Positions 17,841 to 24,381 of a DNA stretch of 64,000 nucleotides are shown one piece after another. A model generated the notes under the pieces. The model worked only from the letters and a program-made list of their open reading frames with translations. It ran no database searches and had not been told where the DNA came from. Numbering within the stretch: position 1 is the stretch's first letter; the number at the start of each line of letters is the position of its first letter. Made by a program: the position numbers and the translations under genes. The DNA comes from Bog-532 sp963830385 (lineage in GTDB: Bacteria > Actinomycetota > Actinomycetes > Streptosporangiales > Streptosporangiaceae): the NCBI GenBank assembly GCA_963830385.1, contig CAWHMD010000013.1, forward strand, positions 34,972 through 98,971. The letters are read 5' to 3'.

Positions 17841-19229
17841 GCTGACGGTAATGGACAGGCTGGTGATCGCGCCGGTGTTGCCGAGCACCACCGGCTGGTC
17901 GGCGGTCACGTCGGTCAGCGTGACCGGTACCAGCGGGGTCAGCGAGTTGAGCAGCTGCAACAGCGTCGATTCGGCGTTGTCCGGGGTCAGCGTGAGCGGG
18001 ACCCCGGCCAGCTTGCCGGTCAGCTTGGTCGCGTAGAGGACCACGCTGCCGGCAAACGAGGCGGACGGGGCGGCGGTCGTCAGCGTGCCATCGGCCCCGG
18101 TCACCGTGAGGTCGAGGCCGGACAGCTGCTGGGAGCTCATGGTGAACTTCATCATCGTCAGCGTGCCGCCGCCGTTGACCGGCATGTTGACCTTGCCCTG
18201 GTAGGCGAGGCCGTCGAGGGTGGCCGAGCTGGCGGTGATGACCGCCGGGGAGCTGGAGACGACGAGGCCCTGCGTACCGGTGCCGGTCTTGTCGTTCTTG
18301 TTCTTCGCGCCGGGGCTGGCGCTGCCGATGCCGCCCACCACCGGCAGTCCGGTTGTGGGCAGGCCGGGAACGGTGGACGGCAGCACACCGCTGATCGGCA
18401 GCACGCCACCGAGGCCCCCGCCGCCCGACGACGACGGTGACGGTGAGGCGGTCGGCGTCGGGGACGGGGAGCTGCAGATGACGAACAGGATGCAGCCCTG
18501 CCCGGACTGAGCCTGTGCTGACTGCTGCGCCTGGGCCGGGTGGTCTTCGGCCGCGGAGGCGCGGGCGCCGCCGGCCAGCGTTCCGGCCGCCACCGCCAGC
18601 AGGGCGGCCACGGCCAGCAAGCGGGGGCCCTGCCAGCCACGCCCGTCGGGCCGCGGCTCGCCCAGACCCCAGGTCCTGAGCCCCGTCTCGGAGTCCGGTG
18701 ACTCAGGCGGCTGAGGGGGCTGAGAGGGCTCCGGCTTCACAGCTGACTCGTGGTGCTCAGGTGACGGTTCAGGCGGGGACGGCCGGGCGGGCTCGGGCTC
18801 GGCCAGCGATCCCGGGGACCAGGCGAAGGCCAGTGAGCCGCCGACGATGCCCAGTAGCATTCCGATGAAAAAGCCACCCAGATTGGTGCCGATGAACGAC
18901 AGCAGCGCGAGCAGCACCCCGGCGATCGCGTAGAACGTCTTGTGCACCGGGGTGAACCACAGCGCCAGCCCGCAGGCGATCAGCAGCGCGCCGATCAGGA
19001 TGCCGAACACCCCGCCGATCCCGACGTAGATGACCAGCTTGATCTGGCCGCGGGCGAGGACTCCGGTCAGCGGGATGAGCAGCATCTCCAGCCCGCCGAT
19101 GAGCAGCAGCAGGCCGCCCCAGAACGGCCGGGACCGCCGCCACTGCCGGAACTCGAACCGCCACGTCCCGGGCCGTGGCCCGGAACGCGGCCGCCGGACC
19201 GGACCCGCGTTCTCGCAAGCGGCCATCAC
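17838..19229 (-). CDS. DUF6114 membrane protein with long external domain
   Basis: About 463 residues. The N-terminal third has four hydrophobic helices (RPFWGGLLLLIGGLEMLLIP; LVIYVGIGGVFGILIGALLI; FYAIAGVLLALLSFIG; FFIGMLLGIVGGSLAFAW), as in DUF6114. A Pro/Glu/Ser-rich linker, a further hydrophobic segment (LLAVAALLAVAAGTLAGG) and a beta-rich C-terminal region of about 170 residues follow. It lies directly downstream of the DUF6230 gene; GTG and ATG starts overlap that gene's stop, so 19229 and 19226 are both possible. The pair is common in sporulating actinomycetes and its role is not established. The fused extra C-terminal region is larger than in a minimal DUF6114 protein. Confidence 0.8.
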   Translation of the reverse strand: MMAACENAGPVRRPRSGPRPGTWRFEFRQWRRSRPFWGGLLLLIGGLEMLLIPLTGVLARGQIKLVIYVGIGGVFGILIGALLIACGLALWFTPVHKTFYAIAGVLLALLSFIGTNLGGFFIGMLLGIVGGSLAFAWSPGSLAEPEPARPSPPEPSPEHHESAVKPEPSQPPQPPESPDSETGLRTWGLGEPRPDGRGWQGPRLLAVAALLAVAAGTLAGGARASAAEDHPAQAQQSAQAQSGQGCILFVICSSPSPTPTASPSPSSSGGGGLGGVLPISGVLPSTVPGLPTTGLPVVGGIGSASPGAKNKNDKTGTGTQGLVVSSSPAVITASSATLDGLAYQGKVNMPVNGGGTLTMMKFTMSSQQLSGLDLTVTGADGTLTTAAPSASFAGSVVLYATKLTGKLAGVPLTLTPDNAESTLLQLLNSLTPLVPVTLTDVTADQPVVLGNTGAITSLSITVS

Positions 19230-19837
19230 GGGCACGAGCCGCCATTGGTGCTGACGCTCAGGTTGAGACCGGGGAGCGTGAACGTGCCGGCCGTGGTGAG
19301 CCAGGTGTGCTGCACCAGGTGGTTGATCATCACGGTGTCGGCCTGCTCGCCGAAGGTCCCGGGTGTGCCGGTGGTGCCGGGGACCTGGTTCAGCGTCCCG
19401 GCGTCCTGGCCGATGGCGATGTTGCTGAAGCTGGCGTCACCGCTCAGCGAGCTGGCGTCGACGATCAGGTTGCTGGCCGAGACCGGGTGGCCGGACGAGC
19501 GGCCGGCCCGGAGCAGCAGAGTGACCGAACCGACCTTGACCGCCTGGCACAGGCTGTCCAGGGTGGCGGACCTGATCGCGGATTCGGCCACCGGGATCTG
19601 CTTCTTGCCCGAGGTCACGGTGGAGCCGAACTGCTCGAAGCCGGTGCCCTTGAGCTGGGTGGCGGTGACCGTGTACTCCTGGCCGGACACCGAGATGTTG
19701 GCGCCGATGGCGCCTTCCGCGGTCAGCCCGATCAAGATCGCGGCCACCACGGCGGACGGCACCATGATGAACGCGAACCGCCTCCAGCGGACCCGGCCCA
19801 TCGTGAACTGCGGGCCGGGCTCTGCTCCTATCGACAT
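19226..19837 (-). CDS. DUF6230 family protein
   Basis: A 203-residue protein from the ATG at 19837, with the ribosome site GGGAG. One N-terminal transmembrane or signal segment (about 22-44, FAFIMVPSAVVAAILIGLTAEGAIG) is followed by a beta-rich extracellular domain with two cysteines (SLCQAV and the C-terminal GGSCP). Upstream in-frame sequence to 20176 is not protein-like and is rejected. The partner DUF6114 gene follows with a four-base overlap. Two palindromes lie 100-150 bp upstream. Function unknown; probably an envelope protein. Confidence 0.84.
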   Translation of the reverse strand: MSIGAEPGPQFTMGRVRWRRFAFIMVPSAVVAAILIGLTAEGAIGANISVSGQEYTVTATQLKGTGFEQFGSTVTSGKKQIPVAESAIRSATLDSLCQAVKVGSVTLLLRAGRSSGHPVSASNLIVDASSLSGDASFSNIAIGQDAGTLNQVPGTTGTPGTFGEQADTVMINHLVQHTWLTTAGTFTLPGLNLSVSTNGGSCP

Positions 19838-19934
19838 GGCGCTCCCAGGAAGTGATTGACTTGTGCCGCTCCGCGTCGGTGCGTGGCGGGCTGCGTCCGG
19901 CACCTCGTTCAGAAGACCGGCGATACGGCGCAAA

Positions 19935-19949
19935 ACGTCACTGTGACGT
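19935..19949. promoter_or_regulatory. Perfect palindrome ACGTCAC-T-GTGACGT upstream of DUF6230
   Basis: A 15-bp perfect inverted repeat about 100 bp upstream of the DUF6230 start and on the far side of the GntR stop codon. This is the size and symmetry expected for an operator of a dimeric regulator; which regulator cannot be told. Confidence 0.6.
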
Positions 19950-19976
19950 AGGCCACCACGCGGTCGGAGCAGAAAG

Positions 19977-19990
19977 TTACTCCCGAGTAA
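19977..19990. promoter_or_regulatory. Palindrome TTACTC-CC-GAGTAA upstream of DUF6230
   Basis: A perfect 6-bp inverted repeat with a 2-bp spacer. It resembles the TTACT/AGTAA operators used by several actinobacterial TetR regulators of lipid genes. With the palindrome at 19935 it suggests that the DUF6230-DUF6114 operon is controlled by two factors. Confidence 0.55.
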
Positions 19991-20037
19991 GGAACGCGTC
20001 AAGCAAGGTTTGGCCCACGGAAAGTACACATCGGGCC

Positions 20038-20886
20038 TTAAATACGGACTTTTCGGTACGAGATTTTTTCTAAATCCTGGGGATCGGTGTCGCCGGCCGG
20101 TTGCGCGGGGCCGGACGGGATGTCGATGCCGTACTCGAGCACCACCCGGTCGGACGGGACCACGATGTGGCGGCACACTTCCAGCACCTCGCCGCCGGAG
20201 ATCAGCCGGCGCAGGATCGTGAACACCGGCACGCCCTGAGCCATCTGCAGGGTCTGGGTCTCGGGTTCGGTCGGCATCCGGGCACTGACCGATTCCTCCA
20301 CCCGCGACACCGGGTGGCCGAGGTAGGCCAGCTGCGCGAGCGTGCCACCCGGCCAGGGCTCGCGGGCGGGGTCGGCCACCGGGGTATCGGCCACCAGCTC
20401 CAGCGGCAGGAAGTTGATGCTGATCTGCTCGGGCTCACCGCGCACGAAGAACACGAAGTGCCGCCGCAGCAGCGGCGTCCCCGGCTCGGTCCCGAACAGC
20501 GCGGCCAGTTCCTCGTCGGCGGTGACCTCGGAGTACTGGGCGGTGAGCCGGTAGTCCCGCCAGCCGATGGCGTGGTCCTGGGTGAACGAGGTGCGTGGCT
20601 CGGCGTAGCGCTCCCGGGCCTGACGGGCGTCGACGACGTAGCGCTCCATCGCCCGCCGCCGTACCTGCGGGCGGGCCCGCACCACCGTGCCCCCGCCCCG
20701 GCGCGTCTCGACCAGGCCCTCGTGCCGCAGCAGCGACACCGCGTGCCGGATGACGATTTCCGAGACACCGTAGAAGCGGCGCAGCTCTTCCATGGTGGGC
20801 AGGCGGCCGCCCGGCGGGTAGTGGCCCGACTGGATCTGCTGGCGCAGTTCATCGGCCACTTGAAGGTAGGCGGGACGTTCCTGCAC
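20038..20886 (-). CDS. GntR family transcriptional regulator, HutC subfamily (UTRA domain)
   Basis: A 282-residue regulator. The N-terminal winged helix (about 1-70) reads VQERPAYLQVADELRQQI, PPGGRLPTMEEL, YGVSEIVIRHAVSLLRHEGLVETRRGGGTVV. The C-terminal UTRA ligand-binding domain (about 95-250) includes LLRRHFVFFVRGEPEQISINFLP. The start is set at GTG 20886 because GGAGGTG lies nine bases upstream; longer readings to 21285 run through the promoter. It is divergent from the small gene at 21122; a TGTATACA palindrome at 20966-20973 lies between them. The regulated genes and ligand are unknown. Confidence 0.9.
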   Translation of the reverse strand: MQERPAYLQVADELRQQIQSGHYPPGGRLPTMEELRRFYGVSEIVIRHAVSLLRHEGLVETRRGGGTVVRARPQVRRRAMERYVVDARQARERYAEPRTSFTQDHAIGWRDYRLTAQYSEVTADEELAALFGTEPGTPLLRRHFVFFVRGEPEQISINFLPLELVADTPVADPAREPWPGGTLAQLAYLGHPVSRVEESVSARMPTEPETQTLQMAQGVPVFTILRRLISGGEVLEVCRHIVVPSDRVVLEYGIDIPSGPAQPAGDTDPQDLEKISYRKVRI

Positions 20887-20965
20887 GGTTGACACCTCCG
20901 GGCCCAGACGTCCCCCCCGGAACATTATGCGTTCAGCTTGACACGATCCGCATCTTCCCTCATTT

Positions 20966-20973
20966 TGTATACA
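20966..20973. promoter_or_regulatory. TGTATACA palindrome in the gntR promoter region
   Basis: An 8-bp perfect palindrome in an AT-rich patch (CATTTTGTATACATAAG) 80 bp upstream of the gntR start. HutC-type repressors bind short AT-centred palindromes of this kind and often autoregulate, so it is a candidate operator. Confidence 0.4.
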
Positions 20974-21121
20974 TAAGTTACGGAGCGGAGCCATCGATAT
21001 CCATCGAGTTACCAAAGGGATCCTCGGGACTGATGGTGATAACGGCCGTCGCCCGCGTGGGCGGCCGGCCACGGTGCCGGAGGCAGCGATGCCCGGGGGA
21101 ACGGTGCCGGAGGGAGCGGTC

Positions 21122-21346
21122 ATGGCAGGCGGGACCCAGGCGGCGGCCGAGCTGGAGGCGCAGTTCCCCGGCTGGCACGTCTGGCCGAGCAGCGCCGGCC
21201 GCTGGTGGGCGACCCGGACCGGGATCGTGCTCGACCGCCGGGCCCTCGGCGACGGCCGGGCCATGACGATCGACGCGGACGACACCGAGGCGCTGCGTGC
21301 TCAGCTGGCCCGGCAATCCCGCCTCGACCAGGCTGCGCGGCAGTAG
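21122..21346 (+). CDS. Small conserved actinobacterial protein (74 residues)
   Basis: Starts at the ATG 21122 with GGAGGGAG ahead. The sequence contains LEAQFPGWHVWPSSAGRWWATRTG, a Trp-rich motif found in small actinobacterial proteins next to GntR regulators, and ends in a short Gln/Arg helix. No signal peptide or transmembrane segment. The in-frame extension to 21074 lacks its own ribosome site. Function unknown; divergence from the GntR gene suggests shared control. Confidence 0.72.
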   Translation: MAGGTQAAAELEAQFPGWHVWPSSAGRWWATRTGIVLDRRALGDGRAMTIDADDTEALRAQLARQSRLDQAARQ

Positions 21347-21424
21347 GGCCGGGCCGCGCCGGGGCGGCCTGATCCGATACGTTCAAGGCGTACCGGCGTC
21401 GACCCTGAACCGGCAGGCAGGCAA

Positions 21425-23034
21425 GTGAGCAGCGCGAACGGTGACGACCAGGCGGCCCGTCCGGGGTATCCCGACGCAGCCGTCGCCACCTCAGCCCCGC
21501 CCGGCGGCCGGACCCGCGATCAGCCCGCCCCCGACCGGCTGCGGCTGACCCTGTGCTGGGTGGCGGCGATCGGGATCGTGGCCTCGGCCGTGGTCATGAT
21601 CGCGGTCTCGCTGGCCGGCCCCAGCCTGTCCGTGGTCAACATGCCCCGGCCCGCCGCCGGCCCCCGTGGTGGATCTCTTTGCACCCGGGGGCCGCCAAGG
21701 TGACGTTCGCGCTGTGGGGCGCGGTCGCCGCCGGCGGCATCGGGGTCATCGCCGGGCTGGTGGCGGTGGCCCGCGGAGCCCGGCCGCCGGTCCGGGTCAT
21801 CGTCGGCTTCGCGGTGCTCGTCGTCGGCGTGCTCACCGTGCTGCCGGCCGCGGGATCGACGGACATCCTCGACTACGCGGCCAACGGCCGGATGGCCGCG
21901 ACCGGCCACAGCCCGTACGTGATGACCCCGCTGGAGCTGCAGAAGTCCGGCGACCCGGTCGGCCGCTGGATCCCGCCGACGTGGGAGACCAGCGTCTCGG
22001 TCTACGGCCCGGTGGCCACCGCCGAGGAATGGGCCGCCGCCAAGCTCGGTGGTACGTCGATGGCGCGGATCACGTTCTGGCTCAAGCTGTGGAACTCGAT
22101 GGCGTTCGGCCTGGTGGTGCTGCTGCTGGACCGGACCCTGCGCTCCGACCCGGCCCGCCGCCTGCGCGGCCACCTGCTGTGGACGGCCAACCCGCTGCTG
22201 TGGTGGGAGATCGTCGCCAGCGGGCACATCGACGGCCTGGCCGCCGCGTTCGGCCTGGCCGGGATCCTGTTGTTGCGGCGGCGACCGGCCCCGGGAAGCG
22301 AACGCCCCCGGCTCACGAGCTTTCTGCTGGCGGGCCTGTTCATCGGGGTCGCGGCGGCGATCAAGATCCCGTTCGCGGCCTTCGGCGTTGGTGTCATCTG
22401 GGCGGGCCGCCGCTCGGTCACCGCGCTGGCCGCCGCGGCGGCCGGGTTCCTGCTGGTCCTCGTCCCGGCGTACGCGGCCGCGGGCCATCCGGCCATCTCG
22501 GTGCTGATCAGCCGGGGTCCCGCCACCACCTGGGACACGATGTACCAGATCTTCTACCGGCCGTTCGGCTACACCGAGTTCGGGGCGTTCCTGGTGCCGC
22601 CGCACCTGACAGCCATCGCCGCGGTCGCGTTCCTGGCCGTCCTCGTCCTGGCGTTCCTGCGGTTCCCGGACGGCACCCCGCAGCTGCCGGCGCTCAGCCC
22701 GGCGCTGGCCGTCAGCCTGGCCTGGCTGCTGGTCTGGTCCTACCAGCGGCCCTGGTACGACGTGATGGCGATCTGCCTGCTGGCCGTCTATCCGGCGTCG
22801 CGGCTGGACTGGCTGGTCCTGGTCCGCCTGGTCCTGACCGCGCCGGTCTACCTGCCGGGCGTCCCGGGCCTTACACCCGCCTGGGTCACCGACGCCATCA
22901 ACCTCGTCGGGGAGGTGGTGGCCCCGTGGACGCGGCTGCTGGCCGCCCTCGGTTTCATCGCGCTGTGCGTCTTCGGCTGGTGGGGATGGCAGGACCTGCG
23001 CTCCGGCCAGGCCGTCCCACGCCCGCTCATCTGA
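21425..23034 (+). CDS. GT-C mannosyltransferase-like membrane protein (MptB-like), frameshifted near the N-terminus
   Basis: Polytopic glycosyltransferase using a polyprenyl-phosphate sugar donor. The first part (21425 to about 21660) encodes a cytosolic N-terminus and the first membrane helix (LTLCWVAAIGIVASAVVMIAVSLAG) ending VVNMPRPAAGP. The remaining helices continue in another frame from about 21660 (PWWISLHPGAAKVTFALWG). Diagnostic parts of the second frame are TDILDYAANGRMAATGHSPYV, VSVYGPVATAEEW, NPLLWWEIVASGHIDGLAAA and LVWSYQRPWYDVMA. The frames meet at a run of five C (21661-21665); adding one base would restore a single protein of about 536 residues. A weak ribosome site precedes GTG 21425. 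Confidence 0.8.
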
Positions 23035-23117
23035 CCGAATCGCGCCGACGCCCCGGCTGGCACACGAGTCACTCCAGCCGCCCGGTGCCCAGAGCCAAGT
23101 GTGCACTTCCCGATCCG

Positions 23118-23154
23118 GGAACACTTTTGGGCAGCATTTGTAAAAAAGTGTTCC
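23118..23154. promoter_or_regulatory. Long inverted repeat GGAACACTTTT/AAAAGTGTTCC
   Basis: Perfect 11-bp arms separated by 15 bp, in the gap between the mannosyltransferase-like gene and the toxin-like gene. It could be a terminator of the upstream gene, although no T-tract follows the right arm, or an operator for the downstream operon. Confidence 0.5.
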
Positions 23155-23276
23155 AGGCTTCGGAGGAAGCTCGAATCCGCAGCGGCGAACCACGCGGCTG
23201 AGGTATCCGTGCAATCTACGGATGACATTTCCTGCCGTACCTTGCCCCCGAACGTTTCCGGGAGCGCCCCACCCCG

Positions 23277-24125
23277 ATGGCAACCGACCGGCCCGCCCGT
23301 GCCGACGAGGCAACCGCCCCCGCCGACCGTGGCGTGGTTCGGCCGGACGCCCCGCCGGACGAACCGCCGGACGAACCGCGCAGCCGCGCCGAGCTCTACG
23401 CCGCCAGGCGCGGCACGGACACCCCGCCAGCCTCCAATGACACTCACACCACCGCCGACGGCGGCTGGGCCTGGAAAGGCCTCCGCCTCGATCCCCCCGC
23501 CAACCACGTCGCCGACCAGCAACTGGCCGCCCGCCGCGACGCCGAGGGCCGCCACCCCGACGGCAGCTACGACGACCGGGGCCTGACCCCCGCCCTCCGC
23601 CGCGTCGAAGCCCAGCTCGAGCACGGCACGCTCGCCCCGGACACGGAGAAATTCGCCCTGAAATCCCCCGACCGCTTCAAAGAAAAGCTCGCCAAGATGA
23701 TGGGGACAGAACCCGACCGCCCGGCCGCTGATCTGGCCGCCGACATTCACGACGGTATACGGTATACATGCATTCTTGATTTCGAGCATTACAGCTCCGA
23801 GGTTGACCAGGCACGGCGATTGCTCAGGATCGATGGCTACCAACTCATCGCCTTCAAGCCGAACTGGTCGGGCCACGAGTACAAGGGCATCAACAGCCAG
23901 TGGCGAGACCCCGCCAGTGGCGAGTATTTCGAGGTCCAGTTCCACACCCAGGAAAGCTGGGAAGCCAAGCAGCAAACCCACGACGCATACGAGAAAATCG
24001 AGTCTCCCCAGACCTCGCCGACCGATCGCACCCGTCTCCGTGAATATCAGCGACACATCTGCACACAGATTCCGATCCCAACCGCTGCCCTCGATTTCCA
24101 TCCATTGAAAGAACGGGAAAAATAA
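23277..24125 (+). CDS. RelA/SpoT-like nucleotidyltransferase-domain protein, candidate toxin
   Basis: A 282-residue protein. The first 100 residues are polar, Pro/Asp/Arg-rich and apparently unstructured. From about residue 100 the pattern is that of RelA/SpoT synthetase-fold toxins: ALKSPDRFKEKLAKMM, then DIHDGIRYTCIL, then HEYKGINSQW, then FEVQFHTQESWEAKQQTHDAYE. These correspond to the K..K, DxxGxR, YxGxN/H, ExQxRT and H..YE positions of the family. No hydrolase domain is present. The coding DNA, especially 23740-24110, is clearly AT-richer than its neighbours, a sign of transfer. The stop is immediately followed by the next gene. Assignment by motif pattern only; activity (ppGpp-type synthesis or tRNA pyrophosphorylation) is not proven. 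Confidence 0.66.
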   Translation: MATDRPARADEATAPADRGVVRPDAPPDEPPDEPRSRAELYAARRGTDTPPASNDTHTTADGGWAWKGLRLDPPANHVADQQLAARRDAEGRHPDGSYDDRGLTPALRRVEAQLEHGTLAPDTEKFALKSPDRFKEKLAKMMGTEPDRPAADLAADIHDGIRYTCILDFEHYSSEVDQARRLLRIDGYQLIAFKPNWSGHEYKGINSQWRDPASGEYFEVQFHTQESWEAKQQTHDAYEKIESPQTSPTDRTRLREYQRHICTQIPIPTAALDFHPLKEREK

Positions 24126-24379
24126 GTGGCCGAGCAGATCATCTACTACGCAATCGTCGGTACCGGCCGGACGGCGGCGGACCCTTCCGGGCTGGTTCGC
24201 CGCCGTACCACTGCTGAGGGAGCAGTGGACGAATCGTTCACGCGAGACGGCTCTTGGCAATTCACGAACGCGATCTATCAGGCGAACGCGGCGAGAATTT
24301 CGGGCCTGACCTGATTGAGATCAGCGCTGATGAGGCGGCCGCGCTGGTTGAGCGGTTCCGGCAGCGGTGGGCTGAGTAG
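24126..24379 (+). pseudogene. Small partner of the RelA/SpoT-like protein (candidate immunity/antitoxin), frameshifted
   Basis: Begins at GTG 24126 directly after the toxin-like gene: MAEQIIYYAIVGTGRTAADPSGLVRRR, then DESFTRDGSWQFTNAIYQ. In the same frame it stops at 24314. A -1 shift near 24286 restores a convincing C-terminus, ERGENFGPDLIEISADEA and then RFRQRWAE, ending at TAG 24377-24379, two bases before the next gene. The GLVRRR and IS-x-EEA-x-RFRxRW pattern is typical of small acidic actinobacterial proteins found as partners of toxins. As sequenced, only a 62-residue truncated product would be made. Either the gene is broken or one base is missing from the sequence. Confidence 0.62.
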
Positions 24380-24381
24380 CG

